The notes below the pieces were generated by a model. That model worked only from the letters and a program-made list of their open reading frames with translations. It did not search any database and had not been told where the DNA came from. From Callaeas wilsoni (taxonomy: Eukaryota; Chordata; Aves; Passeriformes; Callaeidae): a DNA stretch of 64,000 bases. Every line of letters begins with the position of its first letter. The first letter of the stretch is position 1. The translations under genes were made by a program, and so were the position numbers. Location: NCBI GenBank assembly GCA_013398955.1, contig VWPU01009721.1, positions 62,001 to 126,000 on the forward strand, read 5' to 3'. Positions 14,486 through 28,624 of this stretch are shown piece by piece.

Positions 14486-15599
14486 ATCATGGCAATTTAC
14501 CAACTGGAATTATGTTTTTTCAATTAAGACAGAGACTTTCCCATTACACTACAAAGGGTATAATTTTCAAGAATATGGGAGAAAACCTCCAGATGTGGCT
14601 AAAACTTCTTTTGAATTCGAATATGGGTTTGCATCCTGGTCCTAAAAACAGTTAAAATGCAGATGAGATATTTTCTGTTAACTCTCAAAGGGAAATGACC
14701 CTACTGTTCAAGAGTAGCAAGAAATTCAAAAAGATTTTTTCCAAAAGCTTTTGTAAATTCCCCTCAAGAAAAAAAAGTATTTCCTTCACAGTATCAAGCT
14801 AATATTCCTATGACTAAATGAAATTATGCAAAACCTGATTCTAGTGGAATCAAACATGCTATATAAGCATACAACTAAATAAAGCAAAGAAGAAAATAAG
14901 CATTATTTGAAAACATCCTTGAAGGAGAGTCTCCATTTCAAAAAGCTATAAAACCCCTAGTTTTTAAAAATTAATCATATTGGTTTGTAGTTCTTTACCA
15001 TCAGTCTTAAACATAATCTGTTTATTCCCTACCTGCAATTAAAACAGTTCGACCATGATATCATAACCAGTTGTAAAGGAAATAATTTTGTGTTGAAAAT
15101 TAGGGATTACATTCAACTTCAAGTAGAAAATAAATATCAGGAGCAGATGAATACTTGAATAATGAAAAAAACTTGCTTTGTTTAAATATTTCTGTGGTTA
15201 AAACATCCGGCTGTTTTGTTTTATATAGTACATGAAATGCAGCAGGTCTTATAAACTAAACTTTATAATTATATCACATGGGACACTGTGCTACTTTAAA
15301 TTTTCAACATACTTTTCATCATATTTTTAAAGCACTGTCAACAGTTTTTATTTCAAGGAAAGAGTAAAGAAGTGAAATTCTTCATTGATTCCTCCATTTT
15401 TCTCTATAAGCCTCTAAAATGACTGCAAATTAGTATTTCTAAAAAGCCCTTGTAAAACTCAATTTTATCTATAATGACCTATATAGTTTGTCTTTGAATA
15501 ATTTTTTGTGCTTCAAGAAGTACGCTACTTTTCTCTTTCTAGACATATTGCTGCTTTCAGTTGAGCAAAATAAAACTGATATTTATTACAGTACATACT

Positions 15600-15897
15600 A
15601 CAGAATCACAGAATTATTAAGTTTGGAAAAGATCTCCAAGATTTTTGAGTCCAACCTTTGACCACCAGCACTCCAACCATAGCACTAAATGTGATGCCCA
15701 GTTTTTTCTTGGACACTTCGAGAGATGGTGATTCCATGACCTCCCTCTGTTCCAATGGTTTCAGTAAAAAATTCCTCCTGATGTCCAAGCTGGTCCTCCC
15801 CTGGCACAGCTTGAGGCCATTTCCTCTTTTCCTGGCATTTGTTGCTTGGGAGAAGAGGCCAAACCCCACCTGGCTACAACCTTCTTTCAGGCAGTTA
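15600..15897 (-). repeat. CR1 LINE 3' end
   Basis: The plus strand begins ACAGAATCACAGAATTATTA, the reverse complement of the short CR1 3' terminal repeats. It continues through the usual sequence (…CCATGACCTCCCTCTGTTCC…, TTCCTCCTGATGTCCAAGC, GAGGCCATTTCCTCTTTTCC). It is a 5'-truncated copy of about 300 bases. The overlapping open frames on both strands are by-products of this repeat. Confidence 0.92.
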
Positions 15898-17559
15898 TTT
15901 GACTAATTAAACTATCTCTGTGAAATTCCTTGGCAAAAAATCATTAGATATCGGACCAAAACACTGCATCCTAAAATGTAACACCAGCTTGCTTTTATTT
16001 GATTAATTATATAAGTATAAACAAATGCTGTTATCCCAATGCAGCATTCACAGCACAAAGGAAGGAGGTAATACCCCACTCTAGATTTTGCCTAGCAGGA
16101 CTTCAGAATCCTTCACTATGTCTTTGAAATTCTCTACCATAACTACACTGCTGGCTTGGTTACTAGCCTAGGTGGAACTAAGCACCAACCTAGGTGAATG
16201 CAAAAGTATACGTGCTATTAATAAGAAGGCAACTTTTCATCGTTCACTGACTACTCTAATTGTTTCTCAACAAATGGAGCATATCCTATGAAAGTAAAGT
16301 TACAAAATACCAATAAATGATGTTTGTAATATTAGAAAGAGGAAACCATTAAAAGGAAAAAGAACTAAACCATATTTTTGCTGAGAAAAAAATTGATTTT
16401 TCCACGAGCCGCTATTATCTACAATGACACAGCAGTTAAGTGCAGCCATTTCTTTGATAGAGATTCATTCAGTGGATTATCTGTTCTTCCTGGACTTCTA
16501 AAATGTATTATATTGATAAAAAGTTTTGTATATGTTTCTACTATACAAGATTTAATGTGTTTTAGTATCCAGTGTTTATGTTGCAGCTTGAGATACAAAA
16601 AGAGAAATATAACATATTCAGTAAACTGTGCTCCCATCACAAATCCTACCACCTGATTCTGAAAAGCTACAATAAAAAAAAGTCAAAATGTATCTTCATG
16701 TTTCCCAATACTCAGTTTTAAAGCAAAAGACTGGCTGCAATTTACAGAAAGAAACCTGACGAGAGAAAACATTATATTATATACTTCTTATACAATTTGT
16801 TAACCAGTGGATATATACACATTCACAGTAAATCATACAGTAACATACAGAGTCTGATAGTGTAATTTTTGTGTTGTAGTAACAGATTCTCATGCAAAGA
16901 TAGTATGAATCTGAATCTACTTCCTTAAGGGTGTAAAGCTGTATGTACAGACATCAGATAAAAAAATGCTAAGTTATTTTACACAAGTCTCAGAAATCTG
17001 CTTTGGAAGAATCTATTTTCTGTTCTGTCTTATAGGAGGAAAACACTTTAAAAATACATCATAGAGGAGGTAGAACATTACTGGTTTTAATCAGTTTATC
17101 TCCATGACCACTTTTTATTTTTTAATTCTGAAGTCTCAGATAAGAAGGAGATACAATATAAAGGTCATTATCTTATAAACACAGATTTTTGCTTAGCAGC
17201 TGTCAAGTCCATATGGCCCCTTACATTACATAAAAATCCCATTGAAATTGCCAAAGTCAGCAAAAGCTTCACAATAATCAGCTGGGGTTGGATCCTGTCT
17301 TTAAATTAGAGAACAGAAAAGAACTGTGTGACATTAATGATATGATATGTGATGTTAACAGAATAAACCAACATTTTGTTTAGGCTTGGGGAGTGCGAGC
17401 TAACAAAAATTAATGAAGGATTATGAAAAAAATATTTTGAAGTAGAAATGAACCTCATTGAGGAGTCATAGCACTATCCGTGTTAATGCTACAGAACCAC
17501 TTCATGCAACATCTGAATTGTAAGTTTATTTGAATCTTGCCACAGTAATAATCCTTCAG

Positions 17560-17609
17560 GCTTGGCCCCTGTTGTCCCATAAAAGCTTGGCCCCTGTTGT
17601 CCCGTAAAA
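17560..17609. repeat. 25-base tandem duplication
   Basis: Two adjacent 25-base copies begin GCTTGGCCCCTGTTGTCCC and differ at one base (A or G at the 20th position). Confidence 0.95.
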
Positions 17610-20600
17610 GCTGATATTCAAGGCAAATTTGTGAGAGAAGTAAAATGGAAGAAATCTCTATTGTTCTGCTCATATGCTGTAAGAGCTGGGATAGGAGATG
17701 CCCTGAAGAAGACACTGAGGAATAGTTTCTGAAGACTTGTAGAAGTAGGAACTTGTCCAGTTGAGGACACTGAAACTTAGAAAACATTATGTAGCTAGAA
17801 GGTGTTCTACACTGGAGAATACCTGAAGAGACAGGCAGGTTTGTCTGTCTGAGGAGAAAGTGGAAACATGAAGGAAGTGATACGCTTCCAAAAGGAATAA
17901 ACCAAACTTGTATTGACTTTTGATCAGAAATTCTGATCAGAGGTAAGTGGATGGAACATGAGCAAGGATGGAAGAGGAGCAAGTATTCAGGTACTTCTGA
18001 AGAGTTGAAAAGTGTTCTTAGAAAATGAAAAGATGTTTTTGTATGGTGAAACTAGTAATTCTTTTGAAGCGGCAACTGAAGTAGGTTTTGCTAAAAAAAT
18101 AATTTAAAAATCCTTTTGAAATGGAGCTAACTTCCTGATGGAAGGAAGTCAGAGTCTGTCAGGAAACCATCGATATATATTTTACTTTTTGGTATCAGAA
18201 ATTTGTCATAACAGTTACTGTATACCATCAATATATCTTTGAAGAATTTCATCCATGTAATGCAAATAATTCCATAAAAAGTAAAATAAAATAATTGACT
18301 GCCAAGGAGGAAAGAGCTTTATTTAAAAAAACCCAAAACATCAGTGGTAATGGATGAAAACCGTTTGCTTCCCTAAACAGGAATTAATTGGATGATTTTG
18401 CTGGTATCAATAAAGGTCATTAGTTTTGTGCTGCATATTACACCTTGAACATTTGAATACGAGAAGTATCTCTTTTTCCTTCTGTCTCACCAGTTCTAGT
18501 GTTATCTGAAGTGATAATAACTGAACGGCTACCATCTGTACCTCTTTCTGCCTTGCAATCAGATTTAAAAAGATTGTTTAAGCGATGTTAGTGAGAACTG
18601 TTGCTGAAGTAGAAGGTCCCAATCCCTGACCACAAATATACCCACCACTTCCCTTTGCTGGCATTAGATCTTAAGCAGAAATGTGGTGAGCTAGTTCAGG
18701 GAACTGATCCAACTGAAAACAGCAAAGAAAAATAAAACAATTAGTTTTCAGCTGAATCTATTTCCTGAGATAATCCTTGAACAGCTGCACATGTGGTAGT
18801 GCCAGGACTGGCACAAGAGAGACAACAGGAATGCACAGCCAAGACACGGAGATGACTTACAGTGATCATCAAACTGCAGCTTTAGTCCACTGCCTAGCTT
18901 ACACCATGAAACAAAATAGCACTGCTTTTCACTAATTCTACTTCAGAATGGATGAATCTTGGACTAGATGGAAATGAAGTAGTATCTCTAAAGCTGTAAC
19001 TTCAAAGATAAATGTTGAAGCTTCTTGGGCAAAGCAATATGAATGAAGCTGGATGTTGACCCACAGTTGCCCATATTCTAATCTTGAATGTCTGACCATT
19101 CTGCTCCAGATGGTATGTTTTGTAAAGAAAAAATAACCAAAAACAAACCAAACCAAAAAACCCACAAAATAAATGAATGTGAAAGTTATCCTGTTTACAC
19201 AGACTAGAGAAACTTCTGCAGGGACAGATGCTAAGAATTAAATGATTTAATTTTTCTTTTAATATTGGTTATAAACTACTAAAATTACACTCTCAAGATG
19301 ATTTTAATTACTTGAGTAAGAAAGGGAGAATACAAAACACCAAAACTTCTAAGTTCTATTACAGCATGAGAAAACCATGTTACCTCCACACCATGTTCAA
19401 GATGTAGTACAGCTGAATTGTTTATTTGTATAGAAATTATACTACATTATATGACTTGGAATTTTCTACACAGAGAAAACAATTAATTTGCCCATAGTAC
19501 AACTTGGAAATGGTTTTAAAATTTGTACCAAATGTTATCTTTTATTATGGTGAACATTCTGTGACACAGATTTCCCAGTCTGATTATAGGCTACTATCTC
19601 TGTACTTAAGAACACAGGGTTTACACACAGAAAAATGAGGAGATTCTCCCACTTTTTTTGTGATAGCAATCCTAAGTTGCCCTTCAAAAAAATTTATTTC
19701 CAGGAATTGTTGAAACTATATTTTCCTTTTAATATCTAATGAGATTATTATTTTAAGCAGTCTTAAGGACTTTCTGAATACTGCATTCAATTAAATAATA
19801 AGAGATTTTAGTTCTTTATCATCCTACTTAGTATTAATTTTTAACATCTTCTGTCAAGACTTTTAAAATACAATGGAGATATATAGGGTTTCCATGTACC
19901 ATGTAGTAAACTGTTACTATAAAACTAACATATGAAAGTCATCTTGAGTGTTTTTTATTGCACTGCCAGTGTCCATATGAACCTTCAAATGCAACTAATG
20001 TGCAGTCCCTAAAAAAACAAGAGCAACACAGGCTTTTACTCCACCATGCTAGCAAAGTGCTGAAGGATTTTAAGCAAGGATTAGTGACACAACAGACTAA
20101 AAAAAAAATACTGTGTCAGTGATCCCTTTGGGAGCTGTTAATCCTTGGATCACTGACATGATCACCTACAGATGATCTATAGAAGCACTTCTTTACTGAT
20201 GGTTCAGTGCATATTTGATCCACGTATTTTTGACACAGACAATATTTTGGCATTAAAGAAACAGCTATAATTTACCAGGTTTAATGGATGGCTCCCTATG
20301 TCCCTTTAGCCACAAATTACTGACCTGAGAGGCTGTTACTCTCCATTCTAGCAATACCTATATACTCCACGGGTTACTGACAAGGTGCCTTGTAAATGAT
20401 TACTGTCTTCCAGTTAAATTCTTTCATGCTCTTCTAGATCATCATTCACAATTTATCAAAGTGGTATTGTTGACAGGAGGAAAATACAATGTCCTGAAAC
20501 TGCTACACTAGAAGAGACACCAAGCACTTGCAAATCCTTTTACCTCATGTAAAATTAAAGCAGTGGACTCAACCTTCTTGTGAGCTTTTGCTGTATGTGT

Positions 20601-20933
20601 CCTGTCAACATTACACAGGAGATTTTTAAAATAATCTAAGGATCTTTAAACTGCAGGAAAGATAGATGTTTGTGTATATTAAAACAAGTATGTGCTGTAT
20701 CATTCACACACTAGTTCAAGTATGTGTCCATGGAATCTGCTTGACGTGTATCCTTATAAAAAGAGAACAGGATTTAATGAGCAAAGAAGCCACCTCACCA
20801 ACGTAGTCATTTTACACCATTTTTTGTCATGGTTTTAATATCATACAAACCTGGCACTATATCAGAGAGAAGCCTTGGGAAACAGCAAGCATGACATTTA
20901 AAATTTGAATAGTAAAGAAGTGGGGAAAATTAC

Positions 20934-21031
20934 CTCATACTCCTGTGAGAACTTCAAATTGTCATTTGCTTTCAATCTTTCAATGTGATCTGCAAGTTCC
21001 AAAATAGGTATTGGGGGATGACTGGCCATAC
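20934..21031 (-). CDS. PTPRD: PTPRD exon: wedge helix region before D1
   Basis: This 98-base exon completes a Gly codon and encodes [20 protein letters not shown] then [12 protein letters not shown], ending in phase 0 at GAG|GTAATT. This is the helix-turn-helix wedge and the first helix of phosphatase domain D1, strongly conserved across the LAR family ([27 protein letters not shown]). The acceptor TTCTTGTTCAACAG has a good pyrimidine tract. The next exon continues with [14 protein letters not shown], the expected sequence. Confidence 0.98.
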
Positions 21032-21670
21032 CTGTTGAACAAGAACGAAGAACAAAATTTAAAGTAAACTAGAGTCATGGCATTGCTCTAAAATTTAGAA
21101 AATGCAGTAGTTAGAATGTCTAGAAATGTATAAGTAGTAAAGATGTCATATGTGAGAGAAGCAGGCAAATAGTTTGGTTACTCAAAGCAGGACATGCTCT
21201 GGATAGATGAGCTCTGAAGCCAAATTAAAAAAGTCACCAAACATATTCCCAAAGCTAACACTCCTAGTGTAGAGGAAAGAGCTACTGTCATATGAGTCAA
21301 TGAGTTTAGCTAGGCATGGAAAAATGAGACAGCTAGACCTGATGTTGACCTCTGCTTTGAGTAATGACTCTTAATGTCATTTCAAACTCCTTCTACTGCC
21401 GTGCATGAAATGAAAACTCTATTGAATTAGATGAGGAAATATGAGCTGAGAAGTAGACACTGAAAGAGCCCTAAAGGGGAAACAATAGTGTTTTGACAGA
21501 AAACAAAGTGACTTATGCATAATCAAGAAAAACCGAACTTGAATAATGAAGGTTACCAGGGTAACCAGAGACACCTGAACCTGCAAAGGAAATGGTAAAA
21601 AACCAAAGAAACCTAAACTAACATAAAACTAACTTATAAAATAAAGCATAAAATAATGAAATGGAAAGAT

Positions 21671-21672
<2 letters not shown>

Positions 21673-21705
<33 letters not shown>

Positions 21706-21706
21706 T
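21673..21706. repeat. (AAT)n microsatellite
   Basis: Pure AAT repeats run for 28-29 bases from 21673, then one extra A and a further AATAAT. Confidence 0.95.
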
Positions 21707-24700
21707 GATGCATCAAGGTATAGAAGACTGTGTACTCTAAATTAGAAGTATTTAAATATTTTACGGAATTCTGAGGTGACTGACATGCAACTATGAATGA
21801 CTAGAACAACATGCATCACTGCTTTTAGACAACAGTCACAGAAGACAACATAGGACATAAGACAATTAGAACTTCAAAAATGTTTTCACTAGTAGCAGAT
21901 TGTAGAGGCAGGGGTTGTACAGTTTGGCTGGACGCACATGCTGACTGCACTAGTACCTTAAAATATGCTTAATCTGAAACCCCATTTATCAACCCCTAAA
22001 AGTACCTACAATCTACTTCAGGTGTAAACATCTTTGTCCACTGATGAAGATACTAAGTGAAAAAGAATAGAGCTTGGAATTGGAAGTACAGATGGGTGTA
22101 TAAGGGAGTACAGGGACAGCAAGGCAAAAAAAAAAGACAGAAAAGATGTGGGGTCAACTAGAACAATCTGCCAGCTTAAGATTTGACAGGCAAAATTTTG
22201 TGAATGTATTTATTTCAAGCTATAAGTCTTCACGAGCCTTCTCCAGAATGCTTACATTCTTCTCTTCTTTACTTTATACTATCACACCTAAAATGAAAGT
22301 GAGGTTTCAATAGCTTAGGGAAGAAATCAGAGCTGGCAAGAAAAAGTTAAGCTAGTGAACCCCAGGATCTCTTGGAATTACGAAGGGAAAACACTGATGA
22401 CTCAAGGGGGCTCAAGCTGGAAGGCATGTTGCACAATGCAGTTTGCTTTGTCACCGTGACTTTCAAGAGCATGCCTAAGACAGTTGACTTGCATTTCCTT
22501 TAAACATAGCTGAAAATGACCATGTGGCTACAACACAGTCACACTATAGTACGTGTTTTAATTCTTTTAATTCTTTCAATTTTTTTTTTTTTAAATTCTT
22601 GTTTTCTTTTGGATTCTTTGACATTTCAAGCGTCATGATATACTCCAAAATAATGTCCAGCAGCACTGGCCCTAATTCTTCTGACCCTATACACATCTAG
22701 GGAATCTTGATAGCACATCTGTGATGCTAAGACATTAAGGCAAGTTGTCAGTCAACTACCAAAGCAGAATATTCAGATCAGTGGGGAGATTCCTTAATAA
22801 TTTCAATTAAAAAATTAGTCTCTAAGTACTAATTTATTTGCTGCAGCTCTGCTTCTCTCCCATTTTCTTACAAATTTTACTTAGGACTTGGCTACTCTAA
22901 AAGTGAGTGTGGGTGACAGTCATCTGATAATTACACTGATTGATCCAGATCAAGCACCCCTATGAAAAATATGTGAGTGAAAAGGCACAAGAGAACTCTA
23001 GATTGATCCAGAAATGGAGGTGGACTGATGTACATCTAAAACAGTGCTTGAACAGAGAAAATAATAGAGACAAAGATGTTTAGACCTTTTCGAGCGAATC
23101 GTGGGAGAGAGTTATTATCATATAAGGACTGAGTGGTAGTTTGGCTAGAGAGGGAGGACACAGAGCCAATCAGGGAGGCGTAGGGGACTGAATTACTGCT
23201 CAAAGCTGTAAAAAGTAAAAGCCAATCGGAAATGGGAAACAAATTAGTAACAGCAGTAGACCATCATAATCAATCAATCTTGTACATACAGGCACTTCGG
23301 ACATGCACAAAACATCGTCTGGTAACTCAACTAAGATGTTTAAAGGTGCAGTTACCCTACTGTAAACATAAAGGACATATAAACCCAGTGAGTATGAGAC
23401 TCACTCATCACACAATGAACCTGACTAAATCACCAGCATCATGAACACGAATCATAATAATAAGCTTACTGTGAAGAAATATTTTTTTAAAGATGCTGAA
23501 CACTCATTCTTTTTTTAAAATTACTTTTGTTTATATGCTTCTCTATATGCCACTCAACATTTCCAGGGGGAGATTTCACATTAAACAGTTTGTGCAAATA
23601 CAAAATTTGAAGGCGAATTCTTTTAAGTCAAAAAGAAGAACTACTTACAACTTCAGAAACTGACAAATTTTAACTGCATTCAAACCCTTCCTCTACGATT
23701 CATTTTCAGCAATTGCCCTTTGAATAACTTTCTTCAAATACTATTTGGCAGTTAACTTATGAAGTAATTGCATTTGGTCTATTTTCATATTTTAAATATA
23801 TAAAATGTGCTGTAGTGATATGATAGAAGTAGCTATTTTTTAAAAGAACTGCTGGAGGACTTTTGTTATGTAATCAGTCTGTGAATCATAACAGAATATG
23901 CTATGAATGAACAGCCTAAGATGTCATCACACCTCATGCAGAAGCATGAGGCTCCTATCGAGCAGGTGTAGAACTTGACTCAAAAGATCTCACTTAAAAT
24001 ACAGCTAAACTCACTTATTTTTGTGGTTACAAATAAGAAAATACACTTATTTGATGACACACTCCCACACCAACCAACATATGTCATGACAACACAAAAA
24101 CTTAAAGACAAAATACAGCTAAATTACAACAGATCCTGTCACATGCTGAAAATTCAAAATAAATACCATGCTAAAAACATGCTTTCAAATTCTCTTTTAA
24201 ATAGGGTATCTCTTTTTTTTAAAAAAAAGGAGATAAACACCTGAAAACTCAAAGAAAAGAAAACCCCCAAAACCAACACATGCAAAATATCGTTGAAATT
24301 GTACCCATTAAAAAAGATTTATTTCCAGATTTTGTAGAAGATTGCCAAATGTAATTGATCTTATGCAGCCTAGTAGTAACCCCTTTATATGAATTAAATA
24401 ACAATGTATGGTTTGATTACAGTGTAGAATTATCCTCTGGTTAATCTGTGGTAAATACATGACTAAAGAACATGAAATACCATTTGTGCCACAATTTCAA
24501 GGAAAAAACTAAGAGAGCAAGGTCAGAATTCATCTGCATATTAACAGACATTAAACCTGTTAATTATATTCCTTTATCCCAGCTAATCAAGTGGGTGTTT
24601 TAGGCTTGTCATTAGTGCGTTAAATTAGGATTTTGTTTGTTGTCAGGGTTTTATGATAAGGGCTTTTAGAAACACTTATGAAACACACATTTATTTACCA

Positions 24701-27700
24701 ATTTGGAACTGTAGGTTGACATACCCACAACAAACAAGAACAAAGTTAGAAATTAAACAAAGAGCAAACCACCTGGTATACAGACTACAATCTACACGAA
24801 GTGAAAATGTGACACATGATTGTCACAGAAACTTCTTTAGGAAGTAAGTGGTACTTTAGGTCCACATTCAATTAATTGTCTGTGACTTTACAAACTCCTC
24901 ATTTTTATTTAATAACACTCTTCTACATACCAATCTATGTTGACTAAGATATCCCTTTATAGAAAAAGGAAGGAATGAGTAACAGTGGTTGTTGAAATTT
25001 ATCCTTACCAGAAAGATAGAAAAAAAAACCTACTTAAAATTCAGACATGGAAAATGGAAAAAAGTAAGGATGACTCTGATTCAGTAGGAATTCAGCATTC
25101 ATGAAAATTTATAAAGAATTCATTTAGTACCTGACAAAAAAATTACTCTTACTTTAAAATTTCATTTTAACAGAGTCAGAGCTAGGCCAGAGCCTGAAAT
25201 TACAAAGACAGTTTTACAAGACAACCTCTAGAGAAATATATCATTCTGCAACAGCTATTCCAAAATAATTGCAAATGCATATGTAATATTGCAAAATTAT
25301 GCCACTTTTATTCCAGAAGATTTTATGTTCTTTAAAACTTGATCAATTATTCTGGAATGAAAACAATTTTTCTGTATCAAAGCCTCCTTAACAAGGAGCC
25401 TTAGGATCTCCATAGCCTTATAGAAGAAGCACCACCCTGTGTAACGTGTGAAAGTCATCTATAGTGAGAAAAAGGGAAACCTAATTTTCAGATCCTGACC
25501 TAAAAATGTCAAATACAATAAGATGTCACAAAAACTATGGTCTAAAATCCAGGGGGAAAGAAAGGGATAACTCTTGTGAAGAGAAGAATTTTGAAGTTCA
25601 TCTCCTAGCTAAGCAGAGTCTGGGTTCCCCTAGGTTTGAAAGCAGTGAAGTGGGATAGGAGAGAAATGTCGTTTGCATCGGAAGCCTGTACCTCTCTTAG
25701 ATCTCTAAATCCCCCAAGTGAGACATGTTCATATGAAGAGCTATGCATATGACGACTCACAACGAAAAAGCATTTTAGTCTGTTTTTGCCATGGAGACAA
25801 AGTACAGTACTTCTCTCAGCATTGTCATGATTCTCACAAACAGATGCTGAGTGGATAAACTAGGCAAAGAAATTTCCTGCTGTCTTGCAAAGCAGGTGAC
25901 TAAATCTAGACATCCCTTTTTCCACCTTTTTTTTTTTTGTTTAAACCCTTTTCCTCTGAACATGTTTTATGCTTTTTCTGCTTTATCATGGAAATAAGTT
26001 TGTGCAAATTCCTTAGCAATGCAGGGAATAAGTGTTTAGTGAGTACTTATCTAATAAAAAAAAAAGCGCCTTTAACTTAGAGCTGTAATAACTCTATTTA
26101 TTTTTCTTGTATTTCAAAGCATCTTATTCAGTTCATAAGATATAATGAGATAATTGTTTAATTGGCACCCAATTACAAAAATTACTTAGAAGTGTGACAC
26201 ATTTTATAGTTAAATGAGGATAAAAAAAATCAGTCACTTTTGAGGCATGACTCAATTTAGTTCTCTGGCTGATTGGCAGATTGAAGTCTGCCTGAGCCTT
26301 GGATCTCTCAGAACCCATTCAAACTACTTAATTTCAGTTAATTTTCCTCTGCAAAACTGAGTTGCCTTATTTGATGAAACCTTTTGTGAGGCTTAATTAT
26401 TACTCCTTCTTTACCTTAGGTCTCTCATGTGGCATAGAGACTTCTAAAATTTATGCACTAGGTTAATGATTTTAATTTTTTGTTTCATAGGAAACTTGTA
26501 GAATGGAAAGAATGTGATAGATTTTTCCTCAGATATTCCAGTTATGGAAGAATAACGGACTTAAAAATGAAACCTTACTGAGAAATTGGATATTTTCATG
26601 TTTACTCAAAGAGAACTTGGCACTGCTGTGACCCACTCACTGGCATATGGGCTTATCTAACACATACACATTTTTGGGTAACACATACGGGCATGGGATC
26701 TTGTTCTCAGATACAGAACTGTGGGCTATTCCAAATGTCAAGGCAAAATGTGAAATTTATCTATGGAGTTACTCTATCCAATGAGGAGGGAAGCCAGAAA
26801 TTAATTTGATCCTTTCTGAACAAAGTAAGATAGGAAACTCTTTATGTTAGAGCTCTTTAGGTCTCTTTAGATTATTGAAGAGTGTAGACAATAAACAGTG
26901 AAAGGAAAACAAGACATTTCCTGTGCTGGTAGTATAGACTGTGAAATTTTATAAGATCTTCATGCTGAATTGAAAATTTTATGAGAAGTACAACATATTT
27001 GTGCCAAATATGATTCACTAAATACCACCAAAGATAAAATATTGATTTCTCATATTTTGTGTCAAAAATTTATACCTAATCACCTGTATTTGGCGTAATT
27101 TAAATTTGTGGTTAGAAATACAAATTAACCCCAAGGACTTAGCTTTCAAATTATTTTGATATCCATATCTGACCAGGTCTTTCCTTACACAAAATATATG
27201 ATCTATAGCATTCTTGGAATGAGATTGTTTAGAAATCTTTTGAAGTACTAAAGTTTATGACAATCCCTAATTTTATAGGAGTGTCTCATTCACCTCTCCA
27301 AGTGAAAACTGCCAGTTCCGATATGCCAATGTAATTTAGAATTTTTTTCTCTAACACTCCTGTACATTATGGATTCATTAAAAAATTTTTTCCTCTCCCA
27401 CTGGAAGCAATTGGTCTGCCTGGAAAGCTTCAAGCAAACTGTGGATGCTTTCATAATCTAAAGAAATAAATCATTAGATTAACAACTATTTCAGATCATC
27501 TACCTTGATGCACTTGTATTGAAAGTACATTCACCATTCTGTCCTTTATTTTATCTGTAGGCAATGTTGAGAAATGCCTCATTTTATGAGGGCAACAGCA
27601 GATTTCTCAGTAAAAAGAACCCAACACATAACCACATCAGCCCCACCCCCTTCCCTCAATTGCCTCCTTTGCAGTACATCCCGATCTAGCTCTGCTACCT

Positions 27701-28624
27701 TGCAGAAAAAACCCATACACTTGAAACTGAAAGAACAGCAAACCCACCAAAGCTGATATCCTGAATGTACAGCCTTTCTGTAGTTTCTCTATGTTCATCT
27801 TAAAAAAATTTTTATTGCATGTTATTTGATGGTGTGTTGCTGGTTGGGAGTTGCATAAATATTCCAGTAGAATCTAAACACCTAAGTTAAATTTAGCCAG
27901 ATTTTAATGACATGGCAGCCCTAATTGAAGTAATATGAGTTAAGTTAAATTGTGCTTTTACTAAAAAAGAACTGTACCTTGACTTCACTGTCACTGTTTA
28001 CATATTAAGAACATGTTAATTAGCAAGTGTAATAGAGTAAGACAAATCTACTGGGGTAAGATTTTTCTCGTTGATATTTGGTTGTATGCTGAGTAGTATA
28101 ATGGCGTGACCTGCATCTAGGGATCTTAAGTGATACAATAATAGGAAAAAGATCATAATTTGATATCTGTACAGTATTTTTAATAATAATGGTAACACTC
28201 CAATGTGTGAAAAGGATTATAGCAAAGAAGAGGAGTTCACAGTAGAAACAGATCGCAGATGTTCTGCTCAAGTATCTTCACAGAAAACTGCAAACTTCAC
28301 AGATAAATTATAGCCCTGCAAGAAAAAGTACGCCTTAAATCCTCTCCAGTTCTTTTCAGATCAATGAGGTGGAATTACAGTGTCTAGAAGTGCCACAAAT
28401 TCTGCCATTTCTTAATAACTTTACTTTCTCAATGTAAATTAAGAATTAATTACAATAAATTAATTTTATATGTTAGCACTTGGCAGCAGGGTTTTTTTCC
28501 TCATGTTTCATTTTAATTATGATGAATATTAAATAGATAGGTAAGATTATGCATCTAAATAAATAGAGCGCAGAAAATTAGGCTTATATATCTAGTTATT
28601 ATTCCATTATTTATTGGATGAAGA

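Larger units (their letters stand above)
9671..20933 (-). other. PTPRD: PTPRD intron, 11.3 kb
   Basis: This is the largest complete intron. It holds one CR1 3' end (15600-15897), two small tandem duplications (14441-14485 and 17560-17609) and a perfect-arm hairpin (20114-20158). The 175-codon minus-strand open frame at 17455-17982 has no recognisable domain or splice context. Nothing else is identified. Confidence 0.9.

Noticed and set aside
15606..15906. Overlapping 87- and 82-codon open frames
   Set aside because: Both lie in a CR1 3' end.
17455..17982. 175-codon minus-strand open frame
   Set aside because: No recognisable domain and no plausible splice sites that link to PTPRD. Part of it is a tandem duplication, and the composition (Ser, Leu, Cys, Phe) is what AT-rich intron gives by chance.
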